From assembly GCF_026240945.1 (NCBI RefSeq), contig NZ_JAPFPY010000030.1, positions 1 to 57,847 on the forward strand: a DNA stretch of 57,847 nucleotides. Direction: 5' to 3'. Within the stretch, counting starts at the first letter, position 1; each line of letters begins with the position of its first letter. Made by a program: the position numbers and the translations under genes. The DNA comes from Mycolicibacterium sp. J2 (GTDB taxonomy: Bacteria > Actinomycetota > Actinomycetes > Mycobacteriales > Mycobacteriaceae). Shown piece by piece: positions 50,387-57,847 of this stretch. Under the pieces are notes generated by a model, which saw nothing but the letters and a program-made list of their open reading frames with translations, searched no databases and was not told where the DNA came from.

Positions 50387-50462
50387 AACCATCTAAAGTG
50401 ATTTTGATGGTTGACGCCGCCCCCTCGAGCCGTCTAACCTTCAAATACTGATTCACCGGTTA
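50387..50462. promoter_or_regulatory. Inverted repeats between CGNR regulator and VOC gene
   Basis: AACCATC (50387-50393) and GATGGTT (50406-50412), 12-nt spacer; then TAACC (50435-50439) and GGTTA (50458-50462), 18-nt spacer. Both share the TAACC/GGTTA core. Likely operators for the CGNR protein on its own gene and the divergent VOC-PNPOx pair. Confidence 0.5.
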
Positions 50463-50478
50463 AACCTGGAGGCGCCCC

Positions 50479-50928
50479 ATGACCACTCTCACCACCCCCG
50501 GCCACGTCGGACTCAACGTCACCGACCTGGCGCGCTCCGTGGAGTTCTACCGGCGGGCCTTGGGCTTCGAGCAGCTCGGCATGAGCACCGATGGCGAGCA
50601 CCGGTACGCATTCCTGGGGTATGCCGGGACGCTGCGACTGACCCTGTGGCAGCAGAGCAACGGCGCGTTCTCCACCGCAACGCCCGGTCTGCACCACCTG
50701 TCCTTCCAGGTCGATGGCATCGACGAGGTCCGCGCGGTGGAATCGGTACTCAAGGAGCTGGGGGCAGCGTTCACTCACGACGGTGTGGTGGCCCATCACG
50801 AAGGCGCAACCTCGGGCGGCATCTTCTTCACCGACCCCGACGGCATCCGGCTGGAGGTGTACACCCTCAGCGGGGTGGATGCCGAGCCCGCGCCCAGCGG
50901 GTCGGCGCCCACCTGCGGATTCTTCTGA
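50479..50928 (+). CDS. VOC-family (glyoxalase/dioxygenase-like) protein
   Basis: Product of 149 aa, one VOC domain pair: PGHVGLNVTDLARSVEFYRR, GLHHLSFQVDGIDEVRAVES, and GGIFFTDPDGIRLEVYTL with the usual metal-ligand His and Glu positions. ATG at 50479 with GGAGG 6 nt upstream. Followed immediately by the PNPOx-like gene, so a two-gene unit. Substrate unknown. Confidence 0.87.
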   Translation: MTTLTTPGHVGLNVTDLARSVEFYRRALGFEQLGMSTDGEHRYAFLGYAGTLRLTLWQQSNGAFSTATPGLHHLSFQVDGIDEVRAVESVLKELGAAFTHDGVVAHHEGATSGGIFFTDPDGIRLEVYTLSGVDAEPAPSGSAPTCGFF

Positions 50929-51777
50929 GTGGCCGCGATGGACCTCTATCACGCGGGTGAGATCGCCGTTCAACAGCGCATGGGACAACAGCAGGTGGCT
51001 GACCGGGTCGGCCGCATGGTCCGCGCCGAAATACCCACAGCGGCAGTCGATTTCCTAGCTCAGCAGCCGATGGTCGTCATCAGTGCGGTGGACACCGAGG
51101 GCCAGGTGTGGACCGGATTGATCACCGGCTCGCCCGGCTTCATGTACGCCGCCGACCCCCGGACCATCCTGATCGCGGGCGCGCCCACCCTAGGCGATCC
51201 CCTGGCCGCGATCCTGACCCGTCCGCAGCGGATCGGGATGATCGCCATCGAGCCGCAAACCCGGCGCCGGATGCGGGTCAACGGCACCGCCGTACCGACG
51301 CCGGACGGCCTACGCATCCACACCGAGCAGGTGTACGCCAATTGCCCGAAGTACATCACGCCCCGGCCCGTCCCGGCATTCGACCGGAGCCCGGCGGGTG
51401 CACGGTGGACGGCGGAGATCGACGCGCGCACCGCCGACATCCTCGGCGCCGCCGACACGTTCTTCGTCGGGTCGGCAGACACCGAGGGCAATGCCGACGC
51501 CTCACACCGCGGCGGCGCTCCGGGCTTCCTGCACGTCGTCTCCCCGACGCGGTTGCGCTGGCCCGACTACCGCGGCAACTCGATGTTCATGACGCTGGGC
51601 AACATCGCCGTCAACCCGCACTGCGGGCTACTCATCCCGAATTGGCAGACCGGCTCGACCATCCAGTTGACCGGCACCGCCCGCATCGACTGGGACCGCG
51701 CCGGCGACGACACCGCCGCGCAGTGCTGGATCGATCTCACGGTTACCGCGGTCGTCGAGCTGAGCGGGTCAGATTAG
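50929..51777 (+). CDS. Pyridoxamine-5'-phosphate-oxidase-like FMN-binding protein
   Basis: Product of 282 aa (the ATG at 50938 is also possible). Split-barrel segments: LAQQPMVVISAVDTEGQVWT, TRPQRIGMIAIEPQTRRRMR, TFFVGSADTEGNADASHRGG and GNSMFMTLGNIAVNPHCGL, as in the larger two-barrel PNPOx-like family that reduces or binds flavin-linked compounds. The GTG starts one base after the VOC stop. Convergent with recN, overlapping by 4 bp. Confidence 0.82.
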   Translation: MAAMDLYHAGEIAVQQRMGQQQVADRVGRMVRAEIPTAAVDFLAQQPMVVISAVDTEGQVWTGLITGSPGFMYAADPRTILIAGAPTLGDPLAAILTRPQRIGMIAIEPQTRRRMRVNGTAVPTPDGLRIHTEQVYANCPKYITPRPVPAFDRSPAGARWTAEIDARTADILGAADTFFVGSADTEGNADASHRGGAPGFLHVVSPTRLRWPDYRGNSMFMTLGNIAVNPHCGLLIPNWQTGSTIQLTGTARIDWDRAGDDTAAQCWIDLTVTAVVELSGSD

Positions 51778-53528
51778 GGCGCGCTGCGCTCCTGCTGCGC
51801 GGCGTCCAGCAGCTCACGGGCGTGTGCCCGCCCGGTGTCGGTGTCACCGAGACCGGCGAGCATCCGGGCCAACTCGGCCACTCGGTCGTCTTCCTGCAAC
51901 CGCACCACCCGACTGGACTTGGGTCCGCTCTCGACCACCAGGTGCGTGTCGGCGTAGGCGGCGACCTGGGGCAGGTGGGTCACCACGATGACTTGGTGGG
52001 TGCGGGCCAGCCGGGCCAGCCGCCGTCCGATCTGCACCGCGGCGCGGCCACCGACACCGGCGTCGACCTCGTCGAACACCATCGTGGTGCCCGCTGCCGA
52101 CGCGGCGAGGACCACCTCAAGGGCCAGCATCACCCGCGAGAGCTCACCGCCGGAGGCGCTCTTGGCCAGCGGCAGCAGGTCGGTGCCGCGGTGCGCGGCG
52201 AAGCCGAACTCGACGGCATCGACACCGTCGTGCCCGGCGTGCACGACAGTGCCGTCCGGCAGGGTCAGCGGCGCGGAGTCGTCGCCGCGGGCCGGCAGCG
52301 GCGACACACTGATACCGAAATCGGCCCCGCTCATCGCCAACCCGGCCAGCTCGGCGGTGACGGCTTTGGCCAGTCCCTTGGCGGCCTTGGTCCTGGCCTT
52401 GGTCAGGTCGGCGGCCACCGTGACGAGCTTGGCCTGCAGCTCGTCGACCCTGGCACGCAGCCCGGCCAGTGCCTCCTCCGACACGTCGAGCTGGGCCAGC
52501 CGTTCCCGGGACTCCTTGGCCCACGCCAGCACACCGTCGATATCGGCGGCGTACTTGCGGGTGAGTCCGCGCAGTTCGGCCTGGCGCGCCAACTTGCCTT
52601 CCAACGTGCTTGCGTCACTGGGTAATTCGGCAAGGTAATCACCGAGTTCGGTGGAGACGTCGCCGATCACCGCCACCGCTTCGGCCAGCCGGTCGCCCAG
52701 GGTGCGCAGCGCGGAATCGTCGGTTCCCTGCAACATCGCCTTGGCCTGGGCCACTGCGCCGGCCGCCGACACCGCGTCGCCGGCATCGTCGTCGGGCGCA
52801 CCGGCCAGCGCGGCGCGGGCGCCGGCCGCCGCCTCGCGCAGCGCGTCCAATTCCGAGAGCCGGCGGATCTCGGCGACCAGCGCGTCGTCCTCACCGGGTT
52901 GCGGGTCGACCTCGTCGATCTCGTTGAGGCCGAAGGTCAACCGGTCCGATTCGAGGGCCAGTTCCCGCGCCCGCTGCGTGCGATCGATCAGGTCCCGGCG
53001 GGCGGACAGCCATTCCTCGCGCACCGCACGGTATTTGGCCAGTGGCGTGGTCACGTCGGCGAACCGGTCCAGCGCTGCCCGCTGCTCGTCGGGGCGCATC
53101 AACCGCAGCTGGTCGTTCTGGCCGTGCAGGGCCAGCAGTTCGTTGGTGAACGAGCTCAGCGATTTCGCGGGCACGCTGCGGCCACCCAAATACGCCCGCG
53201 AGGGCCCGTCACGGCTGACCGATCGGGCGGCGATGACGCTGTCGTCGTCATCGCGTTCGGCACCGGACGAATCGAGGATCTCGTCGATCCGGCCGATCAC
53301 CTCGGACTGCACATCGGTGGTGGTGAAGCGCCCCTCGACGACGGCCCGTTCGGCGCCGGTGCGAACCCGGTTGGCGTCGGCGCGGGCGCCGCCGAGCAGG
53401 TGCAGTCCGGTGACCACCATGGTTTTACCGGCGCCGGTCTCCCCGGTGAGCACGGTCAGACCCCGGTCGAACTCGGCGGTCGCGGTGCTGATCGCACCCA
53501 GCGACTCGATTCGGATCTCGCAGAGCAC
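51774..53528 (-). CDS. recN: DNA repair protein RecN
   Basis: Product of 584 aa. SMC-like ATPase: Walker A VLTGETGAGKTMVVTGLH, long coiled coil, ABC signature ASGGELSRVMLALEVVLA, Walker B TMVFDEVDAGVGGRAAVQIG. Double-strand-break repair. The GTG at 53528 overlaps the nadK stop by one base (TAGTG); the longer frame runs into nadK. Confidence 0.95.
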   Translation of the reverse strand: MLCEIRIESLGAISTATAEFDRGLTVLTGETGAGKTMVVTGLHLLGGARADANRVRTGAERAVVEGRFTTTDVQSEVIGRIDEILDSSGAERDDDDSVIAARSVSRDGPSRAYLGGRSVPAKSLSSFTNELLALHGQNDQLRLMRPDEQRAALDRFADVTTPLAKYRAVREEWLSARRDLIDRTQRARELALESDRLTFGLNEIDEVDPQPGEDDALVAEIRRLSELDALREAAAGARAALAGAPDDDAGDAVSAAGAVAQAKAMLQGTDDSALRTLGDRLAEAVAVIGDVSTELGDYLAELPSDASTLEGKLARQAELRGLTRKYAADIDGVLAWAKESRERLAQLDVSEEALAGLRARVDELQAKLVTVAADLTKARTKAAKGLAKAVTAELAGLAMSGADFGISVSPLPARGDDSAPLTLPDGTVVHAGHDGVDAVEFGFAAHRGTDLLPLAKSASGGELSRVMLALEVVLAASAAGTTMVFDEVDAGVGGRAAVQIGRRLARLARTHQVIVVTHLPQVAAYADTHLVVESGPKSSRVVRLQEDDRVAELARMLAGLGDTDTGRAHARELLDAAQQERSAP

Positions 53529-54451
53529 TACTGGCCACGCCATCCCGTGACGGGCAGCCGGAACTTGCGCACCAGCCGATCGGTGAAGGGCGCGCTGTCC
53601 AGCCGGATCCACTTCAGCGACGTGCCGCAGCGGGTCACCTCCAGGCGCGCGCCGGCGGGCACCACCATCTCGCGGCGTCCGTCGCAGAACACCATCGCGT
53701 CGTGTCCCCCGCTCTCCACTTCGATGGCGATCGCGGCGTCCGGGCTGGTGACCATCGGCCTGGCGAACAATGCGTGCGCGTTGTTGGGCACCACCAGGAT
53801 CGCCTCCAGGTCCGGCCAGAGGATCGGCCCGCCCGCCGAGAAGGCGTATGCGGTCGACCCGGTGGGCGTCGCGACCAGCACACCGTCGCAGCCGAAGGAG
53901 GACACCGGCCGGCCGTCGACCTCGAGTACGACCCCGAGCACACCCAACCGCGGCCCCTTTTCCAGGCTGGCCTCGTTCAGCGCCCAGCCGCGGTCCCGGA
54001 TCTTGCCGCCCTCGCGCACCGCCACGTCCAGCGTCATCCGATTCTCGACGCGGTAATTGCGGTTGATGACGTTTTCCAGAACGCTGTCGAGCACCTCGGT
54101 CTCGGCTTCGGCCAGGAAGCCGATGCGGCCCAGATTGATTCCCAGCACCGGGATCTCGACGTTGCGCGCGAGCTCGGCGGCCCGCAGGAACGTGCCGTCA
54201 CCCCCCAGGGCGAGCACCACCTCGCAGCCCTCGGCGGCGCGCTCGTCGGGATCGACGACCTCGATATCGATGCCCAGGGCGCGCATATCGTCGGGATCGA
54301 GGTGCAGCGCCCCCCGGTCGACGGCTTCGGCGGTCAGCACCCGCAGCCCGATGCCGTGGTCGCCGAGCACCTTCTCGACGCGGCGCGCGGTCTCGGTGGC
54401 TTCGTCGCGGCCGGTGTGCACGACCACCAGGACGGTGCGTTCGCTGGTCAT
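53528..54451 (-). CDS. nadK: NAD kinase
   Basis: Product of 307 aa. GGDGT motif in VLALGGDGTFLRAAELA, LGINLGRIGFLAEAE, ALNEASLEKGPR, VATPTGSTAYAFSAGGP. Makes NADP(+), using ATP or polyphosphate in mycobacteria. The ATG at 54451 overlaps the tlyA stop by 4 bp. Confidence 0.95.
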   Translation of the reverse strand: MTSERTVLVVVHTGRDEATETARRVEKVLGDHGIGLRVLTAEAVDRGALHLDPDDMRALGIDIEVVDPDERAAEGCEVVLALGGDGTFLRAAELARNVEIPVLGINLGRIGFLAEAETEVLDSVLENVINRNYRVENRMTLDVAVREGGKIRDRGWALNEASLEKGPRLGVLGVVLEVDGRPVSSFGCDGVLVATPTGSTAYAFSAGGPILWPDLEAILVVPNNAHALFARPMVTSPDAAIAIEVESGGHDAMVFCDGRREMVVPAGARLEVTRCGTSLKWIRLDSAPFTDRLVRKFRLPVTGWRGQ

Positions 54452-55254
54452 TGCGGTCCTTCGTCGATGGCGCGGGCTATCGCGCGCTGGAGTGCGTCAC
54501 CCTGCAGCGGGTGGTCAGTGGTTGCGCGCAACCAGAGGAAGAACTCGACGTTACCCGACGGGCCCGGCAGCGGGCTGGCCGTGACATCGACGGTATGCCA
54601 ATGCAATTCGGCGGCCCGCCGGGCGACTCCGAGCACGGCCTCGGCGCGCAACGCGGGATCGGAGACCACCCCGCCGGCGCCCACCCGGTCCTTGCCGACC
54701 TCGAATTGCGGTTTCACCATCGGCACGATATCCGCGTCGGCCGACGCGCAGGCGGTCAGCGCGGGCAACACGGTGGTCAGCGAGATGAAGGACAGGTCGG
54801 CGACCACCAGGTCGACGACGCCGCCGATGGCCTCCGGCGTCAACTCCCGCACATTGGTGCGTTCCAGCACGCTCACCCGTTCATCGGAGCGCACCGACCA
54901 GGCCAATTGACCGTAACCGACATCGGCGGCGATGACGTGCGCGGCGCCACGATCCAGCAGGACCTCGGTGAATCCACCGGTGGAAGCGCCGGCGTCCAGA
55001 CAGCGCCGGCCTTGCACGGGAACGCCGAAGGCATCCAGTGCGCCGATCAGTTTGTGCGCCCCGCGGGACACCCAGGTCCGTTCGACGGCGGCGACGGTCA
55101 ACGCGGCATCGACCGATACCGCGGTGGCCGGCTTGACGGCAGGCATCCCGTCGATGCGTACCAAGCCGGCGTCGATCAGCTCGGCCGCCTGCTGGCGTGA
55201 TCGCGCCAGTCCGCGTCGCACCAGCTCGGCGTCCACCCGTGCCCGCCGTGTCAT
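54448..55254 (-). CDS. tlyA: TlyA 2'-O-methyltransferase (16S/23S rRNA)
   Basis: Product of 268 aa. N-terminal S4-like domain (RARVDAELVRRGLARSRQQA), then FtsJ-like methyltransferase with RGAHKLIGALDAFGV (catalytic Lys), CLDAGASTGGFTEVLLDRGA, VVADLSFISLTTVLPAL and MVKPQFEVGKDRV. Methylates C1409 (16S) and C1920 (23S); loss gives capreomycin resistance. ATG at 55254, 4 bp after the small ORF behind it. Confidence 0.94.
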   Translation of the reverse strand: MTRRARVDAELVRRGLARSRQQAAELIDAGLVRIDGMPAVKPATAVSVDAALTVAAVERTWVSRGAHKLIGALDAFGVPVQGRRCLDAGASTGGFTEVLLDRGAAHVIAADVGYGQLAWSVRSDERVSVLERTNVRELTPEAIGGVVDLVVADLSFISLTTVLPALTACASADADIVPMVKPQFEVGKDRVGAGGVVSDPALRAEAVLGVARRAAELHWHTVDVTASPLPGPSGNVEFFLWLRATTDHPLQGDALQRAIARAIDEGPQ

Positions 55255-55258
55255 CGGT

Positions 55259-55450
55259 TCAATTCTCCGCGATCGCGTCGCCCCGGCCTTCCACCGATTC
55301 CAGGGCGCGCACCAGCAGGTCGTGCGCCTGCTCGAGGCGCACGGCGACGGCCTCGATATCGGCCGGCTCGACATCGCCCACGGTGACGTCGGGCAGGCCG
55401 GCCAGCAGCTCCTCGATATCGGAGCGGATCTGCTCGGGATCGGTACTCAT
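55259..55450 (-). CDS. Small conserved protein (Rv1693-like)
   Basis: Product of 63 aa: MSTDPEQIRSDIEELLAGLP with a later RLEQAHDLLVRALESVEG; helical and acidic. The gap to tlyA is 4 bp and the gene is in the same place as the short Rv1693. Probably a small helical helper; function unknown. Confidence 0.65.
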   Translation of the reverse strand: MSTDPEQIRSDIEELLAGLPDVTVGDVEPADIEAVAVRLEQAHDLLVRALESVEGRGDAIAEN

Positions 55451-55477
55451 GTCAGGAGTTCACGCTAGCCGATCGGG

Positions 55478-56482
55478 TCAGCTCAGCAGCGCCCAGCGTT
55501 GTAGTGCCGCACGGGCCGTGTCGTCGCCCGGCGCGATCTCCAGCCGGCCGTTGGCACCACCGGCGGCCCACGCGGCGTGCGCCAGGGCGCGGACCACGCT
55601 CAGCTCGTCCGTGGCCTGCTCGCCGGTTGCCCGGACCGTGAGCCTGGGCCCGTCGGCGTCGACCCGCCAGGCCGGCTGCGGGGCGATACGCAGCGCGTGA
55701 CCGTCGGTGTGCAGTGACCGCAGGTCCGGGGCCACGAAGGCCGGGCGTTGCGCCGGGACGGCACGCACCATGTCCGCGGCGGTGTTCACACCGGTGAGCA
55801 CCATCAGGCTGGGCAGGCCGGCCGCATTGGCGCCTTCGATATCGGTGTCGAGGCGATCCCCGACCACCAGCGGCGCCCCGAAGGCGCCGCGCGCCAGGGC
55901 ATCGTTGAGCAGGGTCGGGGCCGGTTTGCCGGCGACCTGCGGGTCCTGATCGGTCGCGGTCCGCAGCGCGGCGACCATGGAGCCGTTGCCGGGCAGCAGT
56001 CCACGCTCGGAGGGCAGGGTGCGGTCGACGTTGGCGGCCACCCAGATGGCGCCGGCACGGATGGCGAGTGCCGCCTCGGCCAGATCGCTCCATCCGGTGG
56101 ACGGGGAATGCCCCTGGACCACTGCCGCGGGGTTCTCGGTGACCGTGCGGACCGGACGCAGGCCCACGCCCTCGATCTCGGCGGCCAGTGACTCGGTCCC
56201 GACGATCAGGACGGCGGCCCCGGCCGGTAATTGGGCGGCCAGCAACCGCGCGGCGCTTTGGGCGCTGGTGACGACGTCGTCGGAGCCGGCGGAGAAGCCC
56301 AGTTCGCGCAGATGGGCGGCGACTTCGGCCGGCGAACGGGAGGCGTTGTTGGTGACGAACAGTGCCCGGGGCTGCACTTCGGCCAGGCTTTCGACCGCTC
56401 CGGTGGTGGGTTCGTGACCGCGGAAGACGGTGCCGTCCAAATCCAGGAGCAGGCAGTCATGCTCCTGTACCAGTGTGCCCAT
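55478..56482 (-). CDS. HAD-superfamily phosphatase (glycerol-3-phosphate phosphatase type)
   Basis: Product of 334 aa. HAD motifs: DCLLLDLDGTVFRGHEP (nucleophile Asp), FVTNNASRS, GKPAPTLLNDALARG and VVGDRLDTDIEGANAAGL. The M. tuberculosis orthologue (Rv1692) is reported as a glycerol-3-phosphate phosphatase involved in phospholipid recycling. The C-terminal ~70 residues are an extra domain. Followed 1 bp later by the TPR gene upstream side. Confidence 0.9.
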   Translation of the reverse strand: MGTLVQEHDCLLLDLDGTVFRGHEPTTGAVESLAEVQPRALFVTNNASRSPAEVAAHLRELGFSAGSDDVVTSAQSAARLLAAQLPAGAAVLIVGTESLAAEIEGVGLRPVRTVTENPAAVVQGHSPSTGWSDLAEAALAIRAGAIWVAANVDRTLPSERGLLPGNGSMVAALRTATDQDPQVAGKPAPTLLNDALARGAFGAPLVVGDRLDTDIEGANAAGLPSLMVLTGVNTAADMVRAVPAQRPAFVAPDLRSLHTDGHALRIAPQPAWRVDADGPRLTVRATGEQATDELSVVRALAHAAWAAGGANGRLEIAPGDDTARAALQRWALLS

Positions 56483-56483
56483 C

Positions 56484-57272
56484 TCAGCTCAGCTCGGTGA
56501 TGCGCTCTTCGGCGTCGGTCACGCCGTCGACGTCGGCGGCCGCGGCGTGGATGAACGCCTGCACCGCGTCGTCGGTCCGCCCGAGGGCCAGCAGTGTCTC
56601 GGCATACGCGTAGTACAGCCGAGCGCCGGTCTGCCCGGTTCTGGTCGGATCCAGCGGCGGGCTGGCGAGCACGGCCAACGCTTGTTCGTGCTGTCCCAGG
56701 TCGGAGCGTGCGCCGGCCACCACGATGCGCAGCTCATCGGCGTCGTCGCCGGTGAGCTGTTCGGCTTCCGGGCTGCGAGCCAGTTCGATGGCCCGCTCGG
56801 GCCGGCCGACACCGCGTTCGCAATCCGCGATCAGCGGTAACAGCGAGGACTTGCTGCCCATCCGGCGGGCGGCGCGCAACTCGGCCAGCGCCTGCGCCCA
56901 ATCGCCGCAGTGGTAGGCGGCAATGCCGACGGCCTCCCGGACGGCGGCGATGCGCCCGGACCGGGCGCGGGCGGCGCGGGCATGGGCGAGCGCGGCCTCG
57001 GGATCGTCGTCGAGCAGCTCACCGGCCGCGACCAGATGCCGCGCCACCACGTCGGCGGTCGACTTGTCCAGCGTGATCAGCTCACTGCGGATCTCCGGCG
57101 ACAGCTGCTTGGCCTCGATCTCCTTCGGGATCGGCGGACCGGCGGGTCGCCGGGCGTCGCTGTCGGGTGCGCCCTGCGGTGCGTGGGGACGGTCCCGGAA
57201 GTTCCGTCGCGGCCCGCCGTCGGTACGGCGCGGACGCCGTTCACCGCTGCCACCCTGCCTGTCCTGCGCCAC
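56484..57272 (-). CDS. Tetratricopeptide-repeat protein
   Basis: Product of 262 aa. A basic, Gly/Arg-rich N-terminal ~55 residues precede TPR-like helical pairs (ARHLVAAGELLDDDPEAALA, VREAVGIAAYHCGDWAQALA, LGQHEQALAVLASPP, YAYAETLLALGRTDDAVQAF). Same position as Rv1691. GTG at 57272 with GGAAGG 6-7 nt upstream. First gene downstream of the rRNA operon terminator; a -10-like TATCCT lies at 57312-57307 (minus). Confidence 0.87.
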   Translation of the reverse strand: MAQDRQGGSGERRPRRTDGGPRRNFRDRPHAPQGAPDSDARRPAGPPIPKEIEAKQLSPEIRSELITLDKSTADVVARHLVAAGELLDDDPEAALAHARAARARSGRIAAVREAVGIAAYHCGDWAQALAELRAARRMGSKSSLLPLIADCERGVGRPERAIELARSPEAEQLTGDDADELRIVVAGARSDLGQHEQALAVLASPPLDPTRTGQTGARLYYAYAETLLALGRTDDAVQAFIHAAAADVDGVTDAEERITELS

Positions 57273-57379
57273 GCTGGCCTTCCTGATCGATCATGTGTCC
57301 CGGCAAAGGATAGCCGGGTGCCGGCGAATCGCGACAGTCGCCCGAATTCGCGGCGAATTTTGTGGATGGGTCCGAATAT

Positions 57380-57415
57380 AGAATTACCCCCCACGTAATC
57401 GTGGGGGGTAATTCT
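57380..57415 (-). terminator. Strong hairpin ending the rRNA operon
   Basis: A perfect 16-bp stem: AGAATTACCCCCCACG (57380-57395), loop TAAT, CGTGGGGGGTAATTCT (57400-57415). It lies 8 bp downstream of the 5S 3' end. No long U tract follows, so termination may rely on stem strength. Confidence 0.85.
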
Positions 57416-57422
57416 AATGTGT

Positions 57423-57536
57423 GTTCGGCGGTGTCCTACTTTTCCACCCGTGTGGGTAGTATCATCGGCGCTGGTAGGCTTAGCTTCCGGGTTCGGGATG
57501 GGACCGGGCGTTTCCCTGCCGCTATGGCCGCCGTAA
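57423..57536 (-). rRNA. rrf: 5S ribosomal RNA
   Basis: About 114 nt, read on the minus strand from TTACGGCGGCC (57536) to GCCGAAC (57423). Internal AGGGAAACGCCCGGTCCCAT, CCCGAACCCGGAAGCTAAG and GGGTGGAAAAGTAGGACACC blocks match mycobacterial 5S. End residues are set by the terminal stem. Confidence 0.95.
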
Positions 57537-57732
57537 CTCTATTCACTTTTTCAGTGACCCCCGGTTTTGTGTGGGGGAAATCTGTGGTGTTTTGGTGGTG
57601 GGGTGGCAGACGTTCCTTGCGGGGTCTGCGTGTTCGATGGTGTGGAGGTGTGGTTGCGAGCGCGGTGTGCGTCAAATGTCTTTTTCTTACACGGTTTGTT
57701 TGTTACCCCTACCCCCGTGGGGGTGTGGGTGT
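57537..57732 (-). other. 23S-5S intergenic spacer
   Basis: A ~196-bp spacer between the 23S 3' end and 5S, noticeably richer in T and G than the surrounding coding DNA. It contains pairable runs (ACCCCTACCCCCGTGGGGGTGT near 57703-57724) that likely form processing stems. No tRNA gene is seen. Confidence 0.7.
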
Positions 57733-57847
57733 GTGTAAGTTTTCGGCCGGTTAGTGCCAGTTCCCTGAACCTATTACTAGGTGTGTAGGTCTGGTCTATC
57801 AATCCCGTGGTCTGCGGGGGGCCTTATCCCTCCTAGAGGGTGAGAAG
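57733..57847 (-). rRNA. rrl: 23S ribosomal RNA, 3' end (continues past window)
   Basis: On the minus strand the last ~115 nt read GGGATTGATAGACCAGACCT, GGTTCAGGGAACTGGCACTA and ACCGGCCGAAAACTTACAC, matching the terminal helices of mycobacterial 23S rRNA. Exact 3' end uncertain by a few bases. Confidence 0.93.

Noticed and set aside
57436..57802. Several 70-130 codon frames in the rRNA end region
   Set aside because: They run through the 5S gene and the spacer; rRNA homology explains the sequence.

Overview
The window is high-GC actinobacterial chromosome and almost certainly comes from a fast-growing mycobacterium (Mycolicibacterium type). Reasons: the right half, read on the minus strand from right to left, carries TPR protein, HAD phosphatase, small ORF, tlyA, nadK, recN, steA, mctB, pyrG, Nudix, xerD, (O-methyltransferase), parA, scpA, scpB, rluB, cmk and der. 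That is the order I recall for Rv1691-Rv1713 of M. tuberculosis. It is preceded at the right edge by the end of an rRNA operon (23S 3' end and 5S, minus strand), a position expected for the rrnB operon of rapid growers. An MPT64-family antigen, an FdxA with DosR-like boxes, SteA, MctB and a DUF7159-like protein are also mycobacterial markers. No transposon, prophage or CRISPR array is visible.

Layout. 1-0.9 kb: 3' end of a sigma factor coupled to an Asp23/Gls24-like protein. 0.9-7.4 kb: ubiX-ubiD (prenylated-FMN decarboxylase) divergent from hydrolase, LysR regulator, alsS and alsD (pyruvate to acetolactate to acetoin), with a nested inverted repeat in the shared promoter region. 7.4-13 kb: ThrE-type exporter, E. 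coli-like fumarase, an acyl-CoA synthetase and an SAM methyltransferase. 13-19.4 kb: Pro/Ala-rich membrane protein, tex with a tiny histidine-rich ORF behind it, an acyltransferase, fdxA with two DosR-like boxes, and a small membrane protein. 19.4-23.2 kb: exported ARB-07466-like protein, and an AraC regulator divergent from a FUSC membrane protein. 23.2-24.7 kb: an RbpA paralogue divergent from a two-gene module (membrane protein plus FlgT-C-like protein).

26-31 kb holds the most distinctive accessory locus. A two-component system (minus strand) is divergent from five tightly coupled genes: a Pro/Thr-rich exported protein, ApbE flavin transferase, a ferric-reductase-like cytochrome b membrane protein, a NuoF-like NADH-oxidising subunit and a 3Fe-4S ferredoxin. 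Together these look like a flavin/haem transmembrane electron-transfer chain. A glycosyltransferase-like gene and the MPT64-family gene follow. 32-38 kb: a reductase-like gene, a MarR regulator divergent from a lipoprotein esterase over a perfect 19-bp palindrome, DUF3297, tRNA-Pro(GGG) with terminator, an Fe-S photolyase, and two TauE/SafE permeases separated by a 35-codon ORF with a strong ribosome binding site. 38-57 kb: the conserved housekeeping blocks (ribosome assembly, nucleotide synthesis, chromosome condensation, DNA repair, rRNA methylation), with many 1-8 bp start/stop overlaps. A three-gene accessory insert (CGNR regulator, VOC protein, PNPOx-like protein) lies between steA and recN.

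All assignments rest on reading the translations and DNA by eye and on remembered family features; no database search was run.
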